DNA from: Saxidomus purpurata
Lineage: Eukaryota > Mollusca > Bivalvia > Venerida > Veneridae
Assembly (NCBI GenBank): GCA_022818135.1
Contig: JAFMSR010000001.1
Location: forward strand, 38,082,358 to 38,146,357
DNA: 64,000 nucleotides
Direction of reading: 5' to 3'
Each line of letters opens with the position of its first letter. Position 1 is the stretch's first letter. The translations under genes were made by a program, and so were the position numbers. Positions 45,316 through 58,140 of the stretch are shown piece after piece. The notes beneath the pieces were generated by a model. It saw only the letters and a list, made by a program, of their open reading frames with translations. It was not told where the DNA came from and did no database searches.

Positions 45316-48300
45316 TCAGTCCTTTTCTGACATTTTCGCAACAATGAACAACCCTCCTCCGACCCATGCCGCGATCCAGGCGATTATGTCGAACGCAAAA
45401 GCAGCACCGTAGTCATAGTCATCATTGTGCAACTTGTCTGAATACACCGCCATACCCACCATCAGGAAAAAACCTGAAATAATGGTTGAAACCGTTTACA
45501 GACGACACTAGATAAATAGATTACAGATGACACAAGAGATATAGGTTACATATGAAGATATAGGTTACAAATGACAGAGATTAACTATGTAACAGATGAC
45601 ATAGGAATAACACCAACATATTCATGGTTACCTCGTGCAACTGACAAAGACCGATGAATTTCTCAATATATATTTGTAGTAAAAGATTATACTTGATACA
45701 GTTAAGACTTAATGTAATATTTACTTAAACAGAATACAAAGCTGCACAGCTGACAAAGATGATAGGTAACAGCTGACAACGGAAAACTTAACGTGAATCA
45801 CAGCTAACAACGGAAAACTTAACGTGAACCACAGCTGACAACGAAAAACTTAACGTGAACCACAGCTGACAACGAAAAACTTAACGTGAACCACAGCTGA
45901 CAACGGAAATCTCAATGTAATTTTTACACGACATGACACACCTAAAACGGAATATAACACTAACAAAGGAAGTACAATGTATCAGCAAAGAGCGAAGAGT
46001 ATGTTTAAAATCAACATTTCCCTCGAATCACTCACGGTACTTCCTCCTTTTTTGTGTCTTAAGTTTCATGGTTTGGATAAAAAATAACCTCTTAAGATTT
46101 AACAAGGTTTCAAATGATATTTGAAAAATAAATTGATCGCCCCAAAAGATTAGCATGCATTCTTGCGAATCATGATATTTTCTTTACTTTACTTTAGTGG
46201 GTTTATAAGGTCTGATCCTTTTATTATCCTGAAAGGGGCATTTGCGGTCGACCCCATCATTTCTCCCGTTATGCTGTTAAACTTGAACTTATTGTTCCTC
46301 CTATTTTCCAAACGTTTTTAATTTTGCCTGCCAAATGACGGGTAGAGCTGCGGCGGCAAGTTATGCCTAGATAGTTTTTACCCTTGAAACGGTAAATAGA
46401 GGTGGACATTGCGAACAAGGTCCTTTCTGTTACTAAGTAGTAAGCAGTTTCATATAGTGGTGAAAGGGATTCTAGCTCTGGAATTCCAAGGCACGTTGTT
46501 CAGGCAGCATGTCCGCTTGTACGTAACTAAAACAGGCATTAAACCAAGAGAAAACAAACTTATTGAAATAAAGAGCTAAAGAGTGAAACATGAAATCAAA
46601 AACTATATTACATCCGAATAAAATCTTATCAAGTGTTGACATACTCACCTGCCACAAAACTAAGTCCAGCTGCAACAAAATAGAGTACTTTCATACTAGT
46701 CAAGACAAAAAGCACCAAGATCCCGCTGACAATCGCCCCTGCAGCCAGTAGTATGCCCATTAATACCATCGCACGAACTGCTCTGGTGTTGTCCACCATC
46801 TCATCTGAAACTATTTAAGAAAAAAAGATCTCAAATAAAGTATTTATTTAAAGCCAGATAAATTACTTTTTAAACTAGGATTCGATGCGCAAGTGTCTTT
46901 AATACATTGTATGCAATAACTATGTATGAATATATGTATGCGTGCATGTGTGCGTTCGTGCGGTGTGTGCGTCTCGTTCATGTACAGACGTAACGTCAAA
47001 ATTTGCGACCCAAGTAAAATTTGTACAAATCATCACGTTATTTTTATGAATAAGTACAGATTGAATGTACGGATTTTCGTGTGATACATACTAAAATGTA
47101 GTATTTTGAATTCGCTATCAAATGATATTAAAACTAAAATGCTAAATAAGCCATATCGAAACAATAATAAGGGTTAAAACACCATGAAAGTGCTGAACGT
47201 GGTATGTAACCTGTAACAAAAAGAATTGACGGTGAAACCTGTATTGTCTATAAAATAAATATTTTGTGTCCAAACAGCATGAAAACTCGGCATAAATGTC
47301 CTTTGGTATGCATATCTTATTCCTCTTAATTTGACAGTTAAAGGTGATACAATTAAAAAGAAACAAGCGTTTTCAGCAACGGGTAAACTATGTAACCTTC
47401 GTTAAAATTTGTATTTTTTTCAGGGGACTTTGTGTTCAAATGCAGTTGCAATAAAAGCTACAAAGCAATAAAAGATACCCCGTTATTTTACTGACCAAAA
47501 TATCGCTTAAACGAGTTCTTAAAATTGTCCAGTTTCTGAAAAATCCTACCGCTAATGTACCCTTGTTCTGAATTTCATTCGATTTCTTCAAACAAGGGTA
47601 TAATGGATGTATTTCGCATTGATTAAGCTTCAAAATACTGACTTCTTTTTTAAAATGCGCATACAAACATGTCCAGTGCTAACTCGTGAACGAGTTCTTA
47701 AAAATGTCCAGTTGACGAAAATGACATCAACATTACGTTTCATTGACAAAGAAACTATTTCGTCTAGATCATTTGTTTTGTTCCGCGGTAAAAATAAAAA
47801 AGAAAGCCACATATGGAACATTTCATAATCGATTGGACGCGTTTTTACACATTAAACAAAGAAGGGAAATATCGGTTTAATCCTTATAAATCAAAACACG
47901 TTTAATTAATCGTTTTTGCTTCGGTCAGACAAATAAATATTTATTTTTCTCTTGATAATGGTGTAAATTTTAAAAAAGATTAGTTTGGTCTTTCGCCTAC
48001 CTTTTTTAATTAAAAAAAGTACCACCGCATTTTCCGTATGAAATGTGAAGGCTTGCATAACTTTTAGTCGATTTGTTGGGTCATTTGTCTCAATAGTTTG
48101 ACCCATATAAAGAACATCATTTAAAAGATCGTTTTTGCTTCAGTGATATCGGCAAGGAAATTATATCAACTACAAATTGGTGTAAAATAAATAAAATATT
48201 TGTAGGATTTCGCTTACCTTTACAATATTTTTGATAAGCACGGTCACTTAAAAATGTAATCGTAATACAGATCGGGTGCGTCCGTAGTTTTCACGGAAGT

Positions 48301-51300
48301 TGTTGAATTATGTCGTATTTAAATTGTGGTGATTGTGTAGGTCTTGTTGCTTTAAACCAGGATGGCGTTATAATATAAAGAGGAAATAAGTGAACGATGA
48401 TAGTACCGATTTAAATGTTAGCTCTTTAACGAGTCTCGGTACCCTTTATCCTTGACGTGTGTAAATTGAGTACTAAGTAAATTAAAAGTAAAGTTAGATA
48501 TGTATTGTAGCAAATTGACTTATTTTGACACTTGTTTTAACTCAACGTAAACAGGTAGATGTAACACCTGTGAAAAAGAAAAGAATTTGTGCAGATTTTG
48601 ACACATTTTCACGGGAAATAGTCTTACATTGTAAATAATATAGTGGGGTAATGTCACACAAATACACATGCGTACATTGTATGTCACTTTCAAATTGTGA
48701 CACTTATTTTATACAAATAATTTGTTTTCAGAGTCCTTACGTCCGGGTAGATCTCACCTGTCATAAATGTGATGTTGGTTTTTTTTTTGCTATTTGTGCA
48801 CATTTTGACAATTGCCGACAATAAATGTATGCTTTATGAACCTTTTTGCTTTTAGTCGGTTTTGCAGACATTACATTGTAATCTAATATGCAGTATGCAC
48901 AATGAGGTTTCAAAAGGTTGGGATGGTTTTAGTATTAATCTGCATGAATATAAAACCTCAAACAAACATCAGGATTAAATTACTGTATTTGATATGAAGA
49001 AGCCGCCGTCACGCTAATAGTTTAATAGTTTATTTCAGTCTCATTCATTTGCATAATACACATTTATAAAATTCATGCATACAAAATCACAGATAATATC
49101 AAGCAAATGACCATTCTATAGTAGAATTATAAGAGACTATAAGCATAATAATATGAAATAAACCTGACTAAACTTTAAGTTTATGAAAGTTTAAAATCTA
49201 TCACAATATTTATTTGTGCATGGTGATAAAATTTCAATTTGATTTTCTTACAAAGAAAAAGCTGGGACGAATTATTGCTCCGGGAAAAAGGCAACTCGAC
49301 ACTTTAGTAGCACAGCTGAATCAAAAGCAGTTTTGTCCGCTCTAAATACTAGTAAATACGAGTACATGCAATATCTTATCTTACTTTTTATTCACTTCTC
49401 ATGAGCTTACCTAATACTTTAACACATTGACAAACAATTTGAAAAGACTAAAGTATACTTCTGTCAACGACTCTTATGATTATTTACATTTACTCCATTA
49501 TGTCACAGGTAGTCATTTAATCTTGTAACAGTTTTACTTTATTCACTTTGTGTCTTGGCAAGTGCCATATCAGATGAAACGAACAAACAAGAGGGTCCTA
49601 TATTGCTCACCTGGCTACCATTGGCCATTATACAAGGTCATCAATAGCAGAAATGGTCAATTTTGACCCGGGGATCATGATTTGAACATTCTTGGTAGAG
49701 GTGGTTTCAGAGATAAAGATTTTTAATGATTTTCCTATATAAGCCTATGTAAAATCAAAAGACCCCCGAGTGGGGTCAATTTTGACCCGGGTGTCATGAT
49801 TTGAACAATCTTGGTAGACGTTCACTAGGCAATGCCACATGATAGATATCTAAGCTCTAGGCCTTGTGGCTTCAGAGTAGAAGAATAAAAAAAACATATA
49901 TAAGCCTCTGTAAAAACAAGTGACTTTACTCGGGGATCATAATTTGAACAATCTTAGTAGAGATCAATTAGGCAATGTCACATGCTAACTATCTAAGCTA
50001 TTAGGCCTTGTGGTTTCAGAGAAGATTTTTAAAGTTTTTCCTGCATATATCAAAATAATCCCCGACACTTAAGTGTTTCGTTCTAGCTTCTACGCATGTG
50101 AAAATGTTGTAGCGCATTTATCTCTGCCCTGTAGATTTTACTCACGTGTAACGTTGGCGTCAGGCGCACGGAAAACAGTACTGTGACTAATTAAACGATA
50201 GTACTATCCACCTTGTAAGTTGAGACGTTCATCATGTAAATTCACGTAAATCATCATGTAAATCACAAAAAATTATTCAAAGATGACGCACACATTCTGT
50301 CTATCGTGATGTTTGTTTTTTTTCACGGCGAACAGGAATATGAAATCAATGACATCGATTTTGTATATGCATAATGAAAACTTTTTTATTTCAATGTTTC
50401 ACATTTAAATAATAGATATGTACTACATTTTAAGAGAATTTATTGCTTTAAGGATACAAAAACACCAAAAGTCTTTTAATCGCGCGAAAAAAAGAAAAAT
50501 GTGAAAGTGTGACTGTCCTTGTATTACAAGTTGTTGGTACCGTGTATGATTTATGTTGTGAAACTTCATTTAAAGACATAAAATACGGATGCTTTAATAT
50601 ATGTTTCAATGTAATAAAATTAATTGAACAATTTATAGATTAATAGCTTATTATCTCATGTGGTTTGTCGGCATGATCCTGTCAACAATTTATTACATGA
50701 ATAGCACTGCATTGGGTATATTTTACAAAAGTTAATAAAATGCTAGGGTATATTCATGAAATGAAAATACCTCCCCCCCCTTAAACCGATAAATCTATCA
50801 TAGCTCCATAGCTCAAATAAGCGTTGCTTCATTTCACTGTTATCATGTTGCCGTTTAAACAAAATAGCACAAAAAGATAGCTGGCATGAATGCAAAAAGT
50901 TAAAGATTTCTATTTTAGCGTAATATTATACATGCTACATGTACATCATAATACCCCCGGGCTAATATTACGCAAGCAAATATCGATTTTTACTGATTGA
51001 ATGACCGAAACAATCAGCGCGTACCTCTGTCCACCTAATAGCGACAAAAAACTCACTGATTGTGCTAATACATTTTTATGTTCGAGTGCGATACAATGAG
51101 CTACTGAAGCTTTCGTCTTAATCGAACTGAACTTACGTTGACTCGTATCATAAACATTATTATGTTTCTATTTTTTTTAAATACAACAGTAAAAATGGTA
51201 ACCGAACACGTATCACCCAAAAGCATTACAATTTTAACGTTGTTTAAATGTTACAGTTGCGAGTCGCAACTTTTGACGTTACGTCACAATATTCAGTATA

Positions 51301-51655
51301 TAAAACACATCAAAATACTTTTTATCTAATTGTACATAGCTATACATATATTAAAATTATACGAGACTACTATGCAATTTATCACAGACTACAATATCAC
51401 AGTAAAAACTATTTATATGTTCAATTAGAAACTTAGTTGATACCAATACTCACAAAGTGTGCTCGATGTTTTAATTTCGTTACAAGTTTTCACACCAAGC
51501 GTCTCTACACAATATTCCCACAGTCCGATGGTAAGTGTGCCGATTCCACTATCCCCTTTTTCCCAAAGGACTAGTGAACAGGCTAAAATATCGAAAAGAA
51601 GTACAAATCCCAGCACACAAATACCGGCAATGCCGAAAATGTTAAATTTTGCCAT
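45316..51655 (-). CDS. Claudin/PMP22-family four-transmembrane protein (three exons, 171 aa)
   Basis: Coding exons on the minus strand: 51655-51454, 46804-46649 and 45473-45316 (202, 156 and 158 nt; phases 1 and 1; stop TGA at 45318-45316). The product has four hydrophobic helices, about residues 7-29, 80-102, 107-130 and 142-164. The first extracellular loop carries the family signature: W31, then GLW at 44-46, C49 and C58 (W...GLWxxC...C). R78 before helix 2 also fits. Claudins form paracellular barriers and related tetraspans act as junction or membrane adaptors. At 171 residues it is shorter than most claudins and its tail ends SEKD, without a PDZ-binding valine. I start at 51655 because the helix begins at once, as usual; an in-frame ATG at 51703 would add 16 residues. 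Intron 1 is 4.65 kb. Confidence 0.9.
45769..45920. repeat. 31-bp minisatellite, about five copies (claudin-like gene intron 2)
   Basis: The unit CAGCTGACAACGAAAAACTT then AACGTGAACCA starts at 45770, 45801, 45832, 45863 and 45894, with an exact period of 31 and few substitutions; the last copy decays. A looser repeat of AGATATAGGTTACA and GATGACA phrases precedes it at about 45495-45610. Confidence 0.9.
49587..50045. repeat. Dispersed element, inverted GAGCGATATAG family, with ~three tandem sub-units (claudin-like gene intron 1)
   Basis: It begins with AAGAGGGTCCTATATTGCTC then ACCTGGC, the reverse complement of the terminal motif at 25091-25125. Sub-units containing TTGACCCGGGGATCATGATT then TGAACA, or variants, occur at about 49661, 49781 and 49931, each followed by TTGGTAGA. 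Two also have CTAAGCT..TAGGCCTTGTGG. This identifies a bivalve-style dispersed repeat with an internal tandem array, here in minus orientation relative to the copy at 24440-25125. Confidence 0.65.
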
Positions 51656-52144
51656 TTTTCCGTGTTTCCCTTTTTCGCAATTTGCAGTGAAATGTTCACA
51701 CAAAATGTGCTCGGTTGTTTATGAAAACAAATTAGTAGCGCACAGACCTTGTTGCTATGCTAAAGTTACATGTGGAACGTATTTGAATGTCAAATAACCG
51801 TGGTCTAACAGTTTTAATTCTTGTTTTCTGGTCCTCTATTCTGTTTAGTTGTTTGAGAAAGAATTTCTACATTATAATCCATACTATGTTATGCTCTATG
51901 CTTATAAAAGTTTCTTGAACACAATCTCATGCTCAGAACGAATTCATGTACATGTACATGTAATATAAAGTAAAGTTAAGTTACATTTATTTACAATGTC
52001 GGATTTAATATATATAGAAATAAAACATAAGCTTAAGTACAAACTTTCTGATTCTTGTTATAAACACATGCACCTTTGTAAAAAGATATAACTTTTAAAT
52101 GTAAAATTTAATTAACTCCACAGTCTCGGGTAGCAGACATAGAG

Positions 52145-52510
52145 GGTATTTGTTGGTTTCAGTGAAATATCGATTTTATTTCACAAGCGAACACCAAAAA
52201 ATTAATGTTTTCACGAGCAGCATAGCCACCAGTGAAAATGTTTGGTTTTTTTTTTTTGGTGTTCACTGAAAAAAAATCTTTCTATTTATGTTTTTTGGCA
52301 AAATGTTCAGGAATGTTTCGAATTATAGTATTTCATGTTTCCCTTAGAGAACCCCATAATGATTACTACCATCCTTACTGAAAACGCAACAAAAATATTT
52401 CAAAATATTTTGATTATTTCAAATAAAAGCAGGTCAAGAAGTCATATCTATCTTTATCATACAGCTAAAATGAAACATCAATTCATCAGATATAGGCCTA
52501 AATTGAAACA
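52145..52510. repeat. Interspersed repeat family B, copy 2
   Basis: Matches 6480-6770 in block order (TTTCAGTGAAAT, TTATTTCACAAGCGAACA, GTTTTCACGAG, TAGAGAACCCCATAATGATT, AACGCAACAAAAAT, TATCTTTATCAT). It lies about 500 bases upstream of the claudin-like first coding exon, on the far side of any promoter. Confidence 0.65.
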
Positions 52511-53184
52511 TTTTTTATGAATAAGGCTGCACTTCGTCACACCATGAATCGTGGAGTACAACGTAGTACTCAATCAGCTGTTCATTCATTTAAACATGCT
52601 CAGTCCGGGCTGACCTAAGTGCAAATTTGTCACAATTTACTGCATTTGTGAAAAATGAGCGTATACTTTTCATTAGCCTAATTAATTTGGTGTTTCAGTG
52701 TGACCCCTTTCACAGATTTGATACTTTATAACTGTCACACCTCTACTTAAAATATCAGCCTATAAATTCGATTTGCCTTCGAAGTCGAAATAGTTAGACT
52801 AACTTTTTATAGGTGACTTATAGGATTCAGACCATGATTATACAAGTATTAAGAAAGTACTGTGAAAATTCGATGGTGATGCAACAAATGAAATCAACTT
52901 TTTCTCAAATTTTGATTCAAAATTGTTACAGATAGATAGAAAATGATCTAACTAAGAAAATGAATACCAACAGCCAAATACCAATTTGATTTCACTGATA
53001 TATTTCAGTATTTCGCTGAAAAGCATAAAATATATATAATTAATGCTCGAGTGCCTATGGCATCTATTTTTGAGCAGGAGGTCTAAGTTTGAACTGTCCG
53101 TTCTATTATGGCCGGTTGGAAAGGCGCTATGGCAGAATGGTTACGGTAAGTCTACATGCCTGTTGCCAGACTACTTTAAGAAGT

Positions 53185-53479
53185 TAGTAAGTAATGGTAA
53201 ATTAGGGTTTTATCGTTGGTACCGGTTTCCCATATGACCAACGCCCCCAGAAGAGTTTAGTTATTTCAGGTTTTTGGGGGATAGTGCAAGATACAAAAAG
53301 CGTCCCAATTCCAGAAACACCCCTGGTTCTTTATCATGCCAGGTTTTCACCCATACCTCGGTTTTAAAGTCTCATCCGAAAGACTGTTAGTAATTTTAGT
53401 TGGTCAGCCCTGAGAATCGAACCCACAACCCCGAGATTACAAGTCTCGTGCTCTACCTATTGAGCTATCCGGGCTGACT
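53185..53479 (-). mobile_element. tRNA-derived SINE with 14-bp target-site duplication
   Basis: On the minus strand the element starts with a tRNA-like head (53477-53402): an A box TAGCTCAATAGG, an anticodon-like loop CTTGTAA and a B box GGGTTCGATTC. It continues into a body with TTTCGGATGAGACTTTAAAA then CCGAGG, a block seen in conserved SINE central domains. The exact 14-mer CTACTTTAAGAAGT flanks it at 53171-53184 and 53480-53493, which fixes the insertion to about 295 bp. The duplicate is unmutated, so insertion is fairly recent. Confidence 0.9.
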
Positions 53480-54844
53480 CTACTTTAAGAAGTGTATGAC
53501 TGACCCTTTATATAAGACTAACACTTTTCAATCGTTTAACATAAAAATACAGAAAACCGTAAAAATGGTATTGGCCATACCTGCGAGTGTTTTCCGCATT
53601 TTATTCGTTGCTCACTACAATTAGAAATCAGTTCAATACAGTGTAAGTTTTATATGTTTTTCAATACATTATTGCCGACTACGCCTTATCAGACAGCTTG
53701 CTGTTTGTCCCGCCGTCCGATGGCAGTGATTTGCTGTGCCATACATCAGTGACTTCTGACAATGGTTAATTTTAGCACAAGGCAAATAATGCTTAAGAAG
53801 TTTGCACGGTCACCCAAAAGAGCCGGTTTCGAGTCCCGAGATTCGTGCATAATTCAAATGAGTATCAGCGATGTAAATCATAAACTCTTTAACGCGAGTA
53901 GTACGTCATGGATGACGTCTCGAGAACGTACGTATCAACTTGGAGATCGGTCTAGAACAAGTGTTTTCAAAAGTATATGATGAACATTCGGATCGTAAAA
54001 TAAAATCACGTTGTATTGTACATGTATCAATACAAAATATAAATTGATATAACTTTTAGACGAGAACCTAAATATAGGACTTTATTGGCCTTTTTAAATC
54101 AAAGAACATGTTTATGCCACGTTGCAAGATTTAGAAAAAAGATAGAAAAGAATAGAAAGAAATATGATTACCTGCGTGCCTTTTTAATTTTTCCAACCGA
54201 AAAGTTCAGAATAGGTCTATTCGTATTACCGTTTGTAAACCATTAATGTATAGAATTTTAACAAAGCTAATGCTATATCGTACTTTGATAACAATCAATC
54301 CGAGCAGGATAACGGGGACAGTTTACAGATAGTGCATAAAATATTATACTATTTCATACTTAATTAAGTCTTTTTGAAAACAATTCATACAGACTTCATC
54401 CGACATTCTAACACTACTGCAAATTCGGAAACCTTCCCCTTGCAAGGCATTATAGTTTGTTATAAATTGAGAATGCTCTCTCCTTATATATACTCCGGTC
54501 TTTTGTACCGGAACAAACAACAGGAGTAGGTGAAACTCTAAAAATAGTACGGGTCTTCCACGTGATCATAAGGTGAAATGGAAATATAACCAAGCGTCTG
54601 TAAACACTGACGGAATAAAGGTAACCAGTCAAAATGTGAGAAATTACGGAATAAAGCGAATCAGTCAAGAAATGCGAATCTGAAGTAGATTCTGTATTTA
54701 TGGTCAGTATTTATTTGTACCGCGGTACAAACAACCGGATAATGCCGTAAGTATATTGAAGAAATACAATTTTAACATAAATAGACCGCGTAATATAAAA
54801 TCGATATCAGATAAATAGTTTTAAATACAATGGAAAAAAGCAGT

Positions 54845-54925
54845 TGTCAGAATTGGTCGAGTGGTTCCGGTCGTAGTTTGTCACCCACGCGGACAGGGTT
54901 CAAGGCTCAAAAGACGCTTATGTTT
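54845..54925 (+). mobile_element. tRNA-like SINE head, probable relic
   Basis: An A-box-like TGGTCGAGTGG (54857-54867) is followed about 40 bases on by a B-box-like GGTTCAAGGCT (near 54897). The spacing suits a leucine/serine-type tRNA. Stems do not pair well and no SINE body is recognised, so I treat it as a degraded SINE head and not a working tRNA gene. Confidence 0.4.
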
Positions 54926-55549
54926 TTATTTTGGCTTCCCCTTTTTTTCTTTTTTTAAGGATCAGCATGAAAAAAAAAATCATTACTGTTCATATTCCAT
55001 CCTTCTGAACATGAACACTACAAATGTAAATAATGCAAGTTAAATGGTGTGTATCTTGAATGGAATATACTTATATTTATTGGGTTGTTTTCGTACATGT
55101 ATTTAAAATAGTAAAACAAGCACTAAACATCTTTGTTGGGAATAGTGGTTTGGAGTGCCCGATGTGGCTTTAAAGAGAGAAATTGAACCCCTTTTCTGGC
55201 CTCATTTACAAACAAGCTGTGGACGCAGTCGCTAAACTGACAAGTTTACAATATCATCACAATACCTAAGTTTATCCTTGGAAAATTTTATGGGTTTACT
55301 AGTATTTGTTGCTACAATAAATACAAAAATGTTCATTTTCCGCCCGAGAACTGGTAGGTATCTCATTCAGTTTAGAATAGCTTAGAATAACAGTTTTAGG
55401 TGTTGAGCTTTTTAAGTTTTATTTTTGCAAGTTGTTTCTCTTCAGTCTAACACGTACGTGTTTGTGTAGTGTATTAACTTGAGCGAAATAAATGTGTAAC
55501 TGGGTTGTGATGTAATGTATTCATACGCGCATTTTTTATGTAAAAGGTA

Positions 55550-55672
55550 GGATAAAAAGAATATTAGGTTACCGTCTTAGTATGATTGAATTTATTAGGC
55601 TCGTTTCCGAAATGTTTATAATAATAAATTCAATCACACTACTTTTAAAAAAGACAATAACCTAATATTCTC
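55550..55672. repeat. Imperfect inverted repeat, MITE-like
   Basis: AGAATATTAGGTTA at 55559-55572 faces TAACCTAATATTCT at 55658-55671, and GATTGAATTTATTA near 55584 faces TAATAAATTCAATC near 55621. The two pairs are nested in the correct order, so the region can fold into an interrupted hairpin of about 115 bp. Its class is unknown. Confidence 0.6.
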
Positions 55673-56541
55673 TATCACAACATCTATGAATACGCTTGGA
55701 TTGTATTGTGAATGAATTCACCTGATGTAAATAAAATCAAAGCAAAAGTTTCTACACTTCCAGTATCGCCAGCAATATCAGCAACAACAAAAATAAGACG
55801 AATCGCGTTTTATTTAAGGAGTTAACAAGAACAGCGAAAATTTTATTAAAAGTATTACTCAAAACCCCGTTTTATATCTTGAATTACACTATCCATTAAT
55901 TGTTGGTGGAAAATTTGAAATCAATCTTACAAAAAAAGAAAAAGCTATGTCCAATTCTCAAAATCGACCAAAATCCATCAAAATTCATGTTTTACCCCCC
56001 AAAAAACAGGTCACACTCAGCATCTGTAGCATACAATTTGAAGATGGGTATAAGATGAACAAGTTTTCCAAGTTTCAAAGTGATAGCTTTGATAGTTTCG
56101 GCATGTAAGTGACCTAAACGCAAAATTTAACCAACGCCGGTAAAATGCAAAAATAAAGGGAAATAGTACAGGGTTTTTGTAAGTGCGACTTTTTATATGG
56201 GTTTTATTGGTGGTTGCTCTAAAATAAAATATTACTGATCGTTCGATTTTTGCAAATATGTATAGTTACGTTATTTAATCGCCGCAAATTTATATGACAA
56301 CGTTATTGCGTTAGATTGTAGAAATGATTCTTTCGGAAGTTCAGGAAAGACGATTTATATTGGTCAAGGCTTCAAAGGTTTATCAAAATGTGATGGGGCA
56401 ATACACATTTTCAATCAAACTTGATTCAGATCTCTATTCCGTCCATATGTGAAAGCACTAGTCGAACTTGAAACGACAAGAAATGAGGGTATCATTTGAA
56501 TTTGTCATATATTAATACATTGGTGTCATAATTACATCTTA

Positions 56542-56723
56542 CAGTTCCGCTATTAAGACCGCCCACGATATTAAGACCGCCCTCGATATTAAGATTGCCA
56601 TCGATGTTAAGATCAGACTGCTAAATTTCATAGTACAAATGCCTCGCTTATAAGACCGATTCATTACTGAGACCACTTTTTACAGGTCCGCAGTGTGGTC
56701 TCGGCAACACAGAAATTTTACTG
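56542..56723. mobile_element. Small pogo-like MITE with TA flanks and internal 18-bp repeats
   Basis: The element begins TA|CAGTTCCGC and ends ACTG|TA, the usual Tc1/mariner-pogo border and TA target. The end read in reverse (CAGTAAAATTTCTG) matches the start only over the first bases. Inside, the 18-bp unit TATTAAGACCGCCCTCGA recurs at 56551, 56569, 56587 and, diverged, 56605. At 182 bp it has no transposase. Confidence 0.5.
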
Positions 56724-56835
56724 TAATTATATGATAAAATACAATAGGCTAACGAAAATGAGCCTACAGTAAGTCTTATTCAAGAATTCTCTTCGTGAAA
56801 AAAACATTCCTATGTACGAGAACAACTCATTTTAA

Positions 56836-56857
56836 TCAAGTCAAGTCAAGTCAAGTA
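56836..56857. repeat. TCAAG pentanucleotide microsatellite
   Basis: About four perfect copies of TCAAG, followed by TAATATTTAATCACAAGCCG. Short simple repeat. Confidence 0.7.
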
Positions 56858-57119
56858 ATATTTAATCACAAGCCGAAAATATTTGCCAGGGGGAGCAACT
56901 CAATACTAGAAAAATTAAGATAAAAACTTAGTTGTCTCCCTTTAAAGTACTGCCATAAATCAAAGCGCTGAAGGCACTGAAAATTTTCGGTCTGGAACAT
57001 AGATTATCGTAAGGATTGGTACTTGGAGAGGAATGTTGAACACATGTTTTGCAATTTGTCTGACAGTTTAAAGTGGAACATCTGACCACTTGATGTAACA
57101 GCATATTGAGCAATGTTAC

Positions 57120-57250
57120 GGACGGTGGGATTCCTCCTTGGTCAAGTGGTTAGAGAAGCTGAATCTTCTCAATTATTGAGAGTCTTGGGATAGAGCCGCG
57201 CTACTGACCACGTCTCTTTATGTGAGAAAGTTTGTAACTTTTTAAGAAGA
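57120..57250 (+). mobile_element. tRNA-like SINE head, probable relic
   Basis: Contains an A-box-like TTGGTCAAGTGGTTAGAG and a B-box-like GGGATAGAGCC with tRNA-like spacing, then CTACTGACCACGTCTCTT, as often seen after SINE heads. The B box is weak and no target-site duplication was found. Confidence 0.4.
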
Positions 57251-58075
57251 TAATAGTTATAGTACTGGTCCTTACCAGGAATTATCGTAAGATTAACTGT
57301 CCGCCTGTAAATAAACGTACGTGTAACTGAAATGCATTTCCTTTGACGTAGATCTTTTTTCTAGACTAAGTAATGAATAAAGAACAAAGTTGGAATATTT
57401 AATACATAGTATACATTGTACTGAGCACTTGAGCATGGCTTACAACGTGATTTGTTCACCATTGTAAACATTAACACAGCACATTTCTTTAATTTCGACA
57501 TGAAAATTAATGATCGATTGCATTCATGGCATACTACATAATATACGCGAAATAATAAAACAACGTTCTATTGGTGTTCCATTCATAACAAACTGTTTCC
57601 CGCCGGGGGTTAAACCCGAATAATACATATGTAACTTTATATAGTAACACTTTTGCACAGAGAAAAATTATTTTATTCGTCCTTCTGAAGTATTATCAGC
57701 TTTTGGCCTTGCACGCGCATAGCTATTGTCGCATAATGTGCACGTGCAAACGTGACGCCATTTAACTGAAAAAAAACATGGCTGACGCTGAATGCAACTT
57801 TCAACGTACATAAGAGTCTCTAGCTAGCAGAATAATTGATTTAAATGATAAATTGCTAGAAAGCGCGTTGTGAATCGCCATGTTACCGAAGAAGAAGCTC
57901 ACAGCTTCACAGAAACTAAGCTATAAATCTACAATTATGATGAAAACAAAGACTGACGTAAAAAGATATTGCTTAATAAGAAAGATAGATCTATATTGTT
58001 TGTATTAGAATTTCATCGTCCAATGTATATGTTTCTACTTTATGTAGTGCCAAGTCAGACCGACTTACAACAGTT

Positions 58076-58140
58076 GAAAACAAACAGACATAAAACATCA
58101 ATATATCAACAAACAGACATAAAACATCAATATATCAATA
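58076..58140. repeat. Tandem duplication of a 29-bp unit
   Basis: The unit AACAAACAGACATAAAACAT then CAATATATC occurs twice in direct succession. No function is visible. Confidence 0.8.

Noticed and set aside
53402..53477. Functional tRNA-Thr (TGT) gene on the minus strand
   Set aside because: A and B boxes are good but the acceptor stem in the canonical register does not pair, and the sequence continues into a SINE body bounded by a target-site duplication.
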